64,000 nt of DNA from SAR92 clade bacterium (GTDB taxonomy: Bacteria; Pseudomonadota; Gammaproteobacteria; Pseudomonadales; Porticoccaceae): positions 1 through 64,000 of the forward strand of contig SHBP01000004.1 of NCBI GenBank assembly GCA_004211905.1, read 5' to 3'. This document shows positions 1 to 8,148 of the stretch, piece after piece. Made by a program: the position numbers and the translations under genes. The notes below the pieces were generated by a model. The model was not told the origin of the DNA. It saw only the letters and a program-made list of their open reading frames with translations, and did no database searches. Positions within the stretch are counted from its first letter, which is position 1; the number at the start of each line of letters is the position of its first letter.

Positions 1-1
1 T

Positions 2-148
2 TTAGTTGAAAATCTGTCATTGTCAGACTTCAACCTGACCGATGAGGAAATGGACGCCATTTCAGCACTTAATCAAAACCGCCGGTTTAATGATCCTGGC
101 AAGTTCTGTGAAAGCGCGTTTGGTACGTTCCACTCAATTTACGACTAA
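2..148 (+). CDS. Aldo/keto reductase, C-terminal fragment (cut by window edge)
   Basis: An open frame enters from the left edge and stops at TAA 146-148, giving the last 48 residues of a protein. The sequence has the LTDEEMDAISALNQNRR pattern followed by a short tail, typical of the end of aldo/keto reductases (NADPH-dependent carbonyl reduction, TIM barrel). The catalytic Tyr, Lys and His would lie upstream of the window, so the substrate cannot be judged. The next gene starts only three bases after the stop, which suggests co-transcription. The family call rests on the C-terminal motif alone. Confidence 0.7.
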   Translation, partial: LVENLSLSDFNLTDEEMDAISALNQNRRFNDPGKFCESAFGTFHSIYD

Positions 149-151
149 TGG

Positions 152-1144
152 ATGAGTGATTATTTAATGGATGCAATTAGGGTAGAAAAGATCAGTTTTG
201 CTGGACAACAAAAGTATCAAGAAAGTGTATTTCCACTTGTTTATGTGGGGCAGTCTGTTGAAGGTATGATGTCTGTTACTGACTGGATTGAAAGTCATAG
301 AAAACAGTTGGAAGAGGAGCTAGCAACTCATGGGGCTATATTGTTTCGCGATTTAGGGGTTTCAGATGACAAAGAATTTGATCGCTTTATTCGTGCTTTT
401 GATTTTCCAAGTTTTACCTATGAGGAGTCCCTCTCGAACGCAGTTAGGCACAATCGAACGGATCTAGTTTTTACAGCAAATGAAGCGCCTCCGTCGGTAT
501 CAATCTTTCTTCACCATGAAATGGCGCAAACCCCCATCTACCCGTCGAAATTATTTTTCTTTTGTGAGCAGGCACCTGAGTCTGGCGGTGCAACGCCTAT
601 TTGTCGTTCAGATATCTTGCTGGAGCATCTAAATCGAGAAATCCCTAGATTTGTAGAAGTTTGTGAAGCAAAGGGAATACGTTACTCTCAGACTATGCCA
701 GCTGAAAATGATTTAGCATCAGGGCAAGGGCGCAGTTGGCGAAGTACATTGAGTGCCGAAACGATTGAAGAGGCTGAGACTAAGCTTAGTCGGCTAGATT
801 ACCAGTGGGAGTGGCGTGAGGATGGTGCGCTTAATGTAACTACACCCGTTCTTCCCGCAATACGGAAAGCAAAGGATGGGCGTAAAGTTTTTTTCAATCA
901 GTTAATTGCGGCATTTCGAGGTTGGCAAGATGCTAGAAATGTTGGCGAAAAATCAATTTGCTTTGGTGATTATTCGACTATTAGCAACGATGATATGGCT
1001 GTGGTGATCAGACTTTCTGATTTATTGACCTTTGACATCCCCTGGCAAACAGGTGATGTGGTTTTGGTCGATAATTTTTTAGCTATGCATGGTCGACGTC
1101 CGTTTCAAGGCCAGCGAAGGGTTTTAGCTTCGCTCGTTGCTTGA
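152..1144 (+). CDS. TauD/TfdA-family Fe(II)/2-oxoglutarate dioxygenase
   Basis: This 330-residue protein has the TauD/TfdA layout. An HxE metal pair sits in the FLHHEMAQTPIYPSK stretch near residue 120, and a distal His and Arg lie in LVDNFLAMHGRRPF near residue 310. The family uses Fe(II), O2 and 2-oxoglutarate to hydroxylate small acids. The SGGATPICRS segment is usual in the SyrP/TauD-like branch, so the substrate need not be taurine. It starts 3 nt after the aldo/keto reductase stop and is probably in the same operon. A second ATG at 167, with a weak GGATGAG upstream, is an alternative start. The substrate is unknown. Confidence 0.8.
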   Translation: MSDYLMDAIRVEKISFAGQQKYQESVFPLVYVGQSVEGMMSVTDWIESHRKQLEEELATHGAILFRDLGVSDDKEFDRFIRAFDFPSFTYEESLSNAVRHNRTDLVFTANEAPPSVSIFLHHEMAQTPIYPSKLFFFCEQAPESGGATPICRSDILLEHLNREIPRFVEVCEAKGIRYSQTMPAENDLASGQGRSWRSTLSAETIEEAETKLSRLDYQWEWREDGALNVTTPVLPAIRKAKDGRKVFFNQLIAAFRGWQDARNVGEKSICFGDYSTISNDDMAVVIRLSDLLTFDIPWQTGDVVLVDNFLAMHGRRPFQGQRRVLASLVA

Positions 1145-1268
1145 TGGTGCTCCCAGTTAGTCCGTTTAACCTTGAATAGGGGTGTTTGGGCTCTTTATGC
1201 AGAAGTGAAAGGGCTTTAAAATATAAATTAGTTTCGTAACTTAATTTTTCCAATATAGGACTCGTTTT

Positions 1269-3236
1269 ATGTACCTAAAAATTTCATTAGTCTTTTTAGT
1301 TATGTGTTTGTCAGCATGTGGTGGCGGGGGTTCTTCTCCGATACCCAATCCAGTGCCCAATCCAGCGTCCAACCCGGCGCCAGACCCAACGATTACACAG
1401 TTTACTTTAGTTCCTGCAAACAACACGGGTATAGATGCTGAGATTATCTTTTCATTAGATGATAATTATGAGTTCTCTGGTCGAATTCCAACTAATACTG
1501 AAGTAAGTAAACTAAAGGCAAGCTTTGAGTTTACTGGTACTAGTGTCTCTATCGGAGACGTCGCCCAGGAAAGTGGTACTACTGAGAATGATTTTACTAA
1601 TAAGCTCACTTATACAGTGACTAATGAAGATGGCGATACCCAAGACTATGTGGTGGACTTAACCAAATTTACAGGCCTACCAATTGTGTACCTCAAGACA
1701 GATGACGCCGCAGCTATAGACTCAAAAGATGACTACGTACGGGGCGATACCTCTGTGGATGGCGGCAGAAATTTTGACGATTTTGCTGAAGTGAGCATGA
1801 AAATTCGTGGCCGTGGTAACTCGACCTGGGGGCTTCACCCGAAAAAGCCTTTTCAAATGAAACTAGATGACAAGGCTGAGTTTTTAGGAATGCCCAACGA
1901 CAAAAAGTGGTTATTCCTCGCCGAATATTCAGACAAAACTATGTTGAGAAATAAAATATCATTCGAAATGGGCTATTTGAGTAACCTAGACTGGACCCCG
2001 CAAGGGCGTTTTGCCGAGGTCTACATAAATGATGAGTATAACGGCACATATAACATTACGCAGAAGGTTGAAGAGAGCGATAATCGAGTCCCACTGGGTG
2101 ATGTTGGTTATTTACTTGAGCTTGATCAGGAGTCGCGGCTAGATCCTGATGATGTCTACTTTGATAGTGTTATCACCGATAAATTCATAGTTAACATTAA
2201 AGAGCCGAATCTCGAGCCTAATAGCCCTGAGTATGTTTATGCTAAGACGTTGATTAATGATTTTGAAAATTCGATATCGGATTCCAGTTTCATGACATCT
2301 TACTTTGTTGTGGAGGAGACAGTCTCTGAGAATGTTTGGGACGTCAACTTGAGCCAGTCCATGACGTTGATCCCTGATTCTAATTACACGGTGTCCTTTA
2401 AAGCAAGGTCATCGATTGATCGTACTATCATAGCAGGTCTTGGTTTGTACCATGACCCATGGACTAACGCAGGAGAGCCTGTAGACCTCACAACTGCTTG
2501 GCAAACATTTACATTGATTCAGACTACTACTGGCTTTGGAGATGATCAAAGTCGCATTTTGTTTGATATGGGTGGGGATCAAGGCGGACAGGTATGGATC
2601 GGTGATGTCAGCGTTCTTACCTCGGATGGGACAGAGCTTGTCACTAATGGGGATTTTCAAAGTGGTGTGGCGGGCTGGGAGGGCGGTGCGGCCACTGCAG
2701 AAAATATTAAAACCCATCCTATTGGGACAGAAGGTTACGCAGAATACATCGATGTTGATAGCTTTGTAGATTGGTTTTTGATTAGCGAAATAACTAAAAA
2801 TGTTGATTCGATGTTTTTCTCTAGTATGTTCTTAAATGTGATGCCGGGTGAGAAAATCAAGATGGGACCTTTATGGGACTTTGATCTGTCTTTTGGCAAT
2901 GTAGATTATGCGGACAGTCGCTATGCAGAGGGTTGGTGGGTAAAGTATCATCCTTGGTACGAACGCCTTTTTCAAGATCCTGCTTTTGTTGAAGAGGTAA
3001 AAGTTAGATTTGCTTTTTTTAAGGGTAACCAGGATTTTATTCTCAACAAAATAGACGCCTATGCCGAACAGTTGCAATGGGCGCAGCAAGAGAATAATGA
3101 CAAATGGCAAACCATAGGCCAGTATGTTTGGCCAAATCCGGTGGTTTTTGATACCTATCAAGAAGAGGTGGATCACATGAAAGAATGGTATGTAAATCGG
3201 ATGAATTGGCTAGACTCGGCTCTGGATAGTCTATAA
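1269..3236 (+). CDS. CotH-kinase-family lipoprotein with internal carbohydrate-binding-like module
   Basis: The 655-residue protein starts with a lipoprotein signal (lipobox LSAC, Cys17), then a Pro/Asn-rich linker (about 22-40) and a beta-rich domain of DUF5018-like appearance (41-131). CotH-type kinase sequence follows at 138-335, including KIRGRGNSTWG and the KKPFQMKLD segment. It resumes at about 488-650 with the catalytic-type GPLWDFDLSFGN motif (533-544). Between the two halves, residues about 340-485 resemble a CBM4/9 beta-sandwich (SNYTVSFKARS, then WQTFTL, then GGQVWIGDVSV, then LVTNGDFQSG). CotH proteins are known as atypical protein or polysaccharide kinases in spores and secreted proteins. 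Here it is likely an outer-membrane or periplasmic lipoprotein; its target is unknown. The RBS-like AGGA lies 8 nt before the ATG. Confidence 0.82.
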   Translation: MYLKISLVFLVMCLSACGGGGSSPIPNPVPNPASNPAPDPTITQFTLVPANNTGIDAEIIFSLDDNYEFSGRIPTNTEVSKLKASFEFTGTSVSIGDVAQESGTTENDFTNKLTYTVTNEDGDTQDYVVDLTKFTGLPIVYLKTDDAAAIDSKDDYVRGDTSVDGGRNFDDFAEVSMKIRGRGNSTWGLHPKKPFQMKLDDKAEFLGMPNDKKWLFLAEYSDKTMLRNKISFEMGYLSNLDWTPQGRFAEVYINDEYNGTYNITQKVEESDNRVPLGDVGYLLELDQESRLDPDDVYFDSVITDKFIVNIKEPNLEPNSPEYVYAKTLINDFENSISDSSFMTSYFVVEETVSENVWDVNLSQSMTLIPDSNYTVSFKARSSIDRTIIAGLGLYHDPWTNAGEPVDLTTAWQTFTLIQTTTGFGDDQSRILFDMGGDQGGQVWIGDVSVLTSDGTELVTNGDFQSGVAGWEGGAATAENIKTHPIGTEGYAEYIDVDSFVDWFLISEITKNVDSMFFSSMFLNVMPGEKIKMGPLWDFDLSFGNVDYADSRYAEGWWVKYHPWYERLFQDPAFVEEVKVRFAFFKGNQDFILNKIDAYAEQLQWAQQENNDKWQTIGQYVWPNPVVFDTYQEEVDHMKEWYVNRMNWLDSALDSL

Positions 3237-3270
3237 TTAAAAGAAGTTTCAACTTAAATGGAGTTAGCAA

Positions 3271-4311
3271 TTGAAATTTTGGATTTTACTGTGTTCTTTT
3301 CTACTTAGTGCCTCTCTTATCTCTCAGGAACCCTCTCTTTCAAGAGCCGATAATATAAAAACATTTAATGAAGCCCAATCTTGCTACAAAGAAGCTGCAA
3401 AGAATGGACTTAGAAAACCCAGGACGAAGAGGTGTGCTCAAACCTCGCTAGAGATTGGTAAGGCTCTTTTTGAGCCTGATAGCAAAAACATTGCCATGCT
3501 AACCTACAACTATGGCAAAACGCTGTATGGAAAAGAGCGTGAGTCAGTCCTTAAAAATGCAATAAAGTTATATGAATCCATTCATGGTAAAGATTCCCCC
3601 GAGCTAATTGATCTATTGATAGATGCCGAGAAACCCAATAGAGCTTTAAGTATCGCAGAAGCAAGCTTTGGGAAAGAATCTATTCCTTATGCTGATACGT
3701 TGTTGGACGCAGGAATAGGAATGAGTGATCTCACCAGGCTAAGCTCTAAATCTCGATATTTAAAGGAGGCTCTTAAAGTCTATAACAATGAGGCAGAACG
3801 CCCCGAGTCGTGGGGGGCGTCACTAGCGAATTTTCAGTTAGGCAAAATCAAGATGGCTCAAGGAAAATATAAGTCATCAATCCCCTTTTTTCTTGAGGCT
3901 ACCAAGAATCCCTCACTCGCAAGTTATGCTCACGCGTTTCTAGTTGAGGCCTACGATCGCACGAATCAGCAAGACAAAGCTACTGAGCACGTGCTGATCA
4001 TGGCAAAGCAACCAAACAAAGTTAACACTGAGGATCGAGACTATATCCCTTTATTTGTGAAGACACCTGAGTATCCTTTAAAAGCGCAGAAGAAGGGTAG
4101 GGAAGGTTATGCGGTGATTTCGTTAACAGTTTCGAAAGAGGGATTGGCGCTTAACCCCACCGTGATAGAAGAAAAGCCAAAAGGGCAAAAATTTGGGAAA
4201 GCTGCCCTAAAAGCAGCCGGTTCTTTAAGATATGTGCCCCGTCTTATAGACGGAGAACCAGTGGAAGTGCCAGGTGTGCTCTATAAATACACTTTTAACA
4301 TGGCTCGCTAG
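3271..4311 (+). CDS. Secreted TPR-like protein with TonB C-terminal domain
   Basis: The 346-residue protein has a hydrophobic N-terminus (about 1-19, signal peptide or short anchor), a helical repeat region of TPR character (about 30-250; for example ASLANFQLGKIKMAQGKYKS) and a TonB C-terminal fold at about 262-346 (PEYPLKAQKKGREGYAVISL, later GSLRYVPRLIDGEPVEVPGV). TonB C-terminal domains contact TonB boxes of outer-membrane transporters. There is no proline-rich spacer and no clear membrane-anchoring helix of the TonB kind, so a role in energy transduction is doubtful. The start is TTG, supported by GGAG at 3260-3263, 7 nt upstream. It follows the CotH gene by 34 nt and is probably co-transcribed. 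Its stop overlaps the stop of the convergent ligase gene by 4 nt. Confidence 0.78.
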   Translation: MKFWILLCSFLLSASLISQEPSLSRADNIKTFNEAQSCYKEAAKNGLRKPRTKRCAQTSLEIGKALFEPDSKNIAMLTYNYGKTLYGKERESVLKNAIKLYESIHGKDSPELIDLLIDAEKPNRALSIAEASFGKESIPYADTLLDAGIGMSDLTRLSSKSRYLKEALKVYNNEAERPESWGASLANFQLGKIKMAQGKYKSSIPFFLEATKNPSLASYAHAFLVEAYDRTNQQDKATEHVLIMAKQPNKVNTEDRDYIPLFVKTPEYPLKAQKKGREGYAVISLTVSKEGLALNPTVIEEKPKGQKFGKAALKAAGSLRYVPRLIDGEPVEVPGVLYKYTFNMAR

Positions 4312-5876
4312 TTTATTTGACGCTCTTTGCCCTGCCAGTAGGGCTCTCTTAGTTCGCGCTTGAGAAGTTTACCTGTTGGGTTTCTTGGTAACACATCTGT
4401 AAAATCTATACTCTTAGGGACTTTATAACCAGCGATTTTCGTCCTGGAATAGGCAATAATCTCATCCTCGGTGGCCGCCATACCAGGTTTCAGTACGATA
4501 ACAGCTTTCACAGCCTCACCCCATTTCTCATCAGGGACTCCAATCACCGCCACATCGCCAACAGCCTCATGGTCAAAGAGAGCGTTTTCAACCTCCGCGG
4601 GATACACGTTTTCACCACCAGAGACGACCATGTCTTTGATTCTGTCATGTATGTAAAGATAGCCATCTTCATCTAAATAGCCTGCATCACCAGTATGGAA
4701 CCAGCCATTTTGTATCGCTTTAGCGGTGGCCTCATCGTTTCTCCAGTAACCTTTCATCAAGGCCTTAGACTGGTAGATGATTTCACCAACCTCATTAGCG
4801 GGAAGAGTCTGACCTTGCTCACCGATAATACGTACTTCTGCTGTTGGTGCTGCTTTGCCGCAGGAGCGCAGTTTCCCCAAAGATGGGTCATGATCCTCTG
4901 GCTGCAAAATAGTGCCTGCACCGCAGGTTTCAGTGAGCCCATACACCTGACAGAAGTTACATTTAAAAATATCCTTAGCGGTGAGTAGCACGTCCTCAGA
5001 AATCGGGCTGGCTCCGTATAACAAAAAGTCTAAATTTGAAAAGTCTCTATCGCGTACGCCTGGAATAGAGTTCAAAAACAAGATAACTGCAGGAACAAAA
5101 AAGGCATACTTCACACGGTATTTTTCAAGCAAATCTAGTATGACCGCAGGATCGACATCTTTAAGAATGACGTTGGTAAGCCCTTGGCACAGGCCGACCA
5201 CTCCAACATTAACCCCAGCGACATGAAAGATTGGCATGGCCACAATACTGGCTTCGCCTTCATCCCAATCACCCCATCCGCCATTGGCAGCTTGATCCAA
5301 GACATCAAGATAATTGCCATTTGTTAGTTGAACGCCTTTTGGGTGTCCAGTGGTACCGCTGGTATATAGTTGCATGACATCATCATCTAGAGAAGCAGGC
5401 AACATTGGATCTGTTGAATCTTGAGTATCACGCCATGAGCCGTAGTCGGGCCATTCACTATGATCGCCATCGATGGCAATAAATTGGCGTATATTTCCTA
5501 TATTAGGCATTAATTGCTCAACAACATCGTAGAATTCTGCTCCTACAAACAGTATGTCAATACAGGCATTGTTGAGAATATATTCGATTTCCGGTGGTGC
5601 TAATCGCCAATTAACACCTGTAATAACCAGATTAGCTTTAGCCGTACCGGACATGACTTCAAAGAAATAATCACTGTTCTTACCCAGGTAGCCAATGCGT
5701 GTATTGGGCTTACAACCAGCGGCGATAAGCCCATTAGCAACTTGACTGGCCCTATGATCTAAGGCGGTATAGGTCGTTTCTCTGCCTTCAAAGATTTGAG
5801 CGACTCGGTGCCCGTTAATTTTAGATTGATAACGAGTTATATCGGCTACGCAGCTGAGTTGGTCAAGTGCAATCAT
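4308..5876 (-). CDS. Acyl-CoA synthetase (AMP-binding, class I adenylate-forming)
   Basis: A 522-residue ANL-superfamily ligase that activates a carboxylic acid to its acyl-CoA through an acyl-adenylate. The P-loop YTSGTTGHPKG lies at 171-181. The YGLTETCG motif, the YLYIHDRIKDMVVSGGEN hinge and the C-terminal catalytic lysine in PRNPTGKLLKREL are all present. Length and motifs fit medium/long-chain fatty-acid or aromatic-acid CoA ligases of the FadD/FadK type. It is divergent from two acyl-CoA dehydrogenase genes, which suggests a shared beta-oxidation task. Substrate chain length cannot be read from the sequence. Confidence 0.88.
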   Translation of the reverse strand: MIALDQLSCVADITRYQSKINGHRVAQIFEGRETTYTALDHRASQVANGLIAAGCKPNTRIGYLGKNSDYFFEVMSGTAKANLVITGVNWRLAPPEIEYILNNACIDILFVGAEFYDVVEQLMPNIGNIRQFIAIDGDHSEWPDYGSWRDTQDSTDPMLPASLDDDVMQLYTSGTTGHPKGVQLTNGNYLDVLDQAANGGWGDWDEGEASIVAMPIFHVAGVNVGVVGLCQGLTNVILKDVDPAVILDLLEKYRVKYAFFVPAVILFLNSIPGVRDRDFSNLDFLLYGASPISEDVLLTAKDIFKCNFCQVYGLTETCGAGTILQPEDHDPSLGKLRSCGKAAPTAEVRIIGEQGQTLPANEVGEIIYQSKALMKGYWRNDEATAKAIQNGWFHTGDAGYLDEDGYLYIHDRIKDMVVSGGENVYPAEVENALFDHEAVGDVAVIGVPDEKWGEAVKAVIVLKPGMAATEDEIIAYSRTKIAGYKVPKSIDFTDVLPRNPTGKLLKRELREPYWQGKERQIN

Positions 5877-6043
5877 CGGATTTCCCTCTAGAACGTCTGT
5901 AATGTTATTTATTTTGTTATGTCCTAGTTTAATGACAAGGCTGAAGCGTGCAACAAAAATTGACTTGTAAGCTAGCGGGCTTGTTTGTTAGTAAAAATAA
6001 TGGAACGCTCTTTCCGGTGGACGCTAGGTCACGACAAATTAAG

Positions 6044-6064
6044 CCTAAAACGCCCTGTTTTAGG
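6044..6064. promoter_or_regulatory. Inverted repeat, candidate operator upstream of acyl-CoA dehydrogenase
   Basis: A perfect 8-bp inverted repeat, CCTAAAAC (6044-6051) and GTTTTAGG (6057-6064), is separated by 5 bp. It lies in the 297-bp space between the divergent ligase and dehydrogenase genes. Length and spacing fit a dimeric repressor operator, for example of the TetR type; no regulator gene is adjacent. This is inference from symmetry only. Confidence 0.35.
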
Positions 6065-6173
6065 TACAATAAAGAGGAAGGTTTGATTATTTGGTGGGTC
6101 TAGAAGCATAGATCCCGGTGGTTCTCTGAGGCTAGATAGGTGAAAAATTTTAATTAACAAAGAGGGAAGAGTT

Positions 6174-7973
6174 ATGTCAATGATTGTCAATCGGCGGGAT
6201 CTTGATTTCGTACTTTATGAAACACTTGGTTTAGATAAAATATTAGAGTCAGATCGTTATGCTGATTATGATCGGGAGTCTCTCGATGCAATCATGGATT
6301 TGTGTCAAACCATTGCGGAAGACCAGTTTTTGCCCTGTGCTGCAAAGCTGGATGCGAATGAACCCAAGTTTGTCGATGGAAAGGTCGAGACTATCTCCGA
6401 GTTAAAAGAGGCCATTGCTGCATATCAAGAAGCGGGACTCTGCGCTTCTGCCTACGACTCAGATGTCGGCGGTATGCAACTTCCCTGGATGATGGATCAG
6501 GCGCTCAATGGCATGTTTGTCTGCGCAAACAATCCAGCACATATCTATTTGTTCTTAACTCAAGGTGTCGCCAATATGCTTAACGCATGTGGCTCTGATG
6601 AGTTAAAGAGAAAATATCTACCAGATTTGGTGGACGGAAATTGGTTTGGAACCATGTGTTTATCAGAACCCCAAGCCGGTTCCTCACTGGCTGACATAAG
6701 AACAAAAGCTGACTTAAACGCTGATGGATCGTATTCGATTAGTGGCACTAAGATGTGGATATCAGGTGGTGAACAGGACATCACTGAGAATATCATTCAC
6801 ATGGTGCTTGCTAAGATCCCCGGTTCACCTCCGGGAGTTAAAGGGATATCGTTGTTCCTAGTGCCTAAAAACCGAGTTAATGATGATGGCAGTATTGGTG
6901 ACTTTAACAACATAGCTCTTGCAGGGCTTAACCATAAGATGGGATGTCGAGGAGCGACTAATTGCCTGCTTAATTTCGGCGAATCCGGTGACTCTATAGG
7001 TTACCTCGTTGGCGAGCCCAATCAAGGACTGGCCAACATGTTTCATATGATGAACGAGGCTCGTATTTCGGTGGGTATGTCTGCCGTAATGACCGGTCTA
7101 GGTGGCTATTTGTACTCATTGGACTACGCTAGAAATCGTCCTCAAGGAAGACCCTTGGTTAATCGTAATCCAGAAGATCCACAGATCATGATCAGTGAGC
7201 ATGCTGATATTAAACGCATGTTGATGACTCAAAAGGCTTTCATTGAGGGCGCCCAAACTCTAATTTACTACTGTGCGGAATTGATTGATACCAAGAAACT
7301 TTCAGATGACAAGGACCAGCATCAACGTATCGATCTGTTGTTGGATTTACTAACGCCTATTTGTAAATCATGGCCCTCAGAATATTGCTTAGAAGCGAAC
7401 AAACTTGCGATTCAGGTGTTGGGAGGGTACGGCTATACAAGAGAATATCCGGTTGAAAGGCTCTACCGCGATAACCGATTGAATCATATTCATGAGGGTA
7501 CGTGGGGCATTCAGGGGCTAGATATTTTAGGGCGTAAAGTCCGTATGCACGGTGGTGCGGCAGTATCCATCCTTCGCCAAGAAATTCAGGGAACGATAGA
7601 TTCCGCCAGCTCGCATTCTGAGCTTGTCTCATTTTGTGAGCAGCTTGGAAGCTCTCTGTTATTGGTAGAGGAAACTATTGATGCGGTTGGCAAGGCAGAC
7701 GATCCTTCGCTTGCTTTGGCAAATGCAACTATATTTTTGGATGCAATGGGGCATCTTGTTATTGCTTGGATGTGGTTAAAGCAGGCCGTTGCTGCTCTGG
7801 AGGGAAAACAAAAGGGGAATACAGCGGACGACGCTTTCTATGAAGGTAAGGTTTCTGCGATGAAGTTTTTCTTCAATTATGAGTTGCCCAAAATAAAGCC
7901 CAATCTTGAGTTGGTCGCTCAATTAGACAGTACTTGTTACGACCTAACTGCAGAGCAGTTCTTGGGGGTTTAA
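6174..7973 (+). CDS. Acyl-CoA dehydrogenase, long (~600 aa) type
   Basis: A 599-residue FAD-dependent acyl-CoA dehydrogenase, catalysing the first oxidation step of acyl-CoA beta-oxidation. It has the long architecture with an extra C-terminal helical domain (about 470-599). The FAD/substrate segment MCLSEPQAGSSLADI lies at 161-175. The catalytic Glu is expected at E441 in HEGTWGIQ; the Trp where Asn is usual (EGTNGIQ) is a small oddity. The strong RBS AGAGGGA precedes the ATG. It stands in tandem with a paralogue at 8149 and divergent from a CoA ligase. Chain-length preference is unknown. Confidence 0.9.
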   Translation: MSMIVNRRDLDFVLYETLGLDKILESDRYADYDRESLDAIMDLCQTIAEDQFLPCAAKLDANEPKFVDGKVETISELKEAIAAYQEAGLCASAYDSDVGGMQLPWMMDQALNGMFVCANNPAHIYLFLTQGVANMLNACGSDELKRKYLPDLVDGNWFGTMCLSEPQAGSSLADIRTKADLNADGSYSISGTKMWISGGEQDITENIIHMVLAKIPGSPPGVKGISLFLVPKNRVNDDGSIGDFNNIALAGLNHKMGCRGATNCLLNFGESGDSIGYLVGEPNQGLANMFHMMNEARISVGMSAVMTGLGGYLYSLDYARNRPQGRPLVNRNPEDPQIMISEHADIKRMLMTQKAFIEGAQTLIYYCAELIDTKKLSDDKDQHQRIDLLLDLLTPICKSWPSEYCLEANKLAIQVLGGYGYTREYPVERLYRDNRLNHIHEGTWGIQGLDILGRKVRMHGGAAVSILRQEIQGTIDSASSHSELVSFCEQLGSSLLLVEETIDAVGKADDPSLALANATIFLDAMGHLVIAWMWLKQAVAALEGKQKGNTADDAFYEGKVSAMKFFFNYELPKIKPNLELVAQLDSTCYDLTAEQFLGV

Positions 7974-8148
7974 TCAGTTTAATTAGATCACCCCTTTGAT
8001 GGGGTGAGAGCTAGAAGCGCAACAACGGATAGACTAGTTAGTCATCGTTTTAGGTTTACAGCGAAAGGCTCAATCTAGACACTTGCGCATTAATTTGGCG
8101 GTGCTAACTGTCTGGGAGATGTTAGCCGATACACTGAGGTTATTAGAG

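Noticed and set aside
8083-8148. 22-residue N-terminal extension of the second long acyl-CoA dehydrogenase
   Set aside because: It is unlike family N-termini, and the ATG at 8149 has its own RBS-like sequence.
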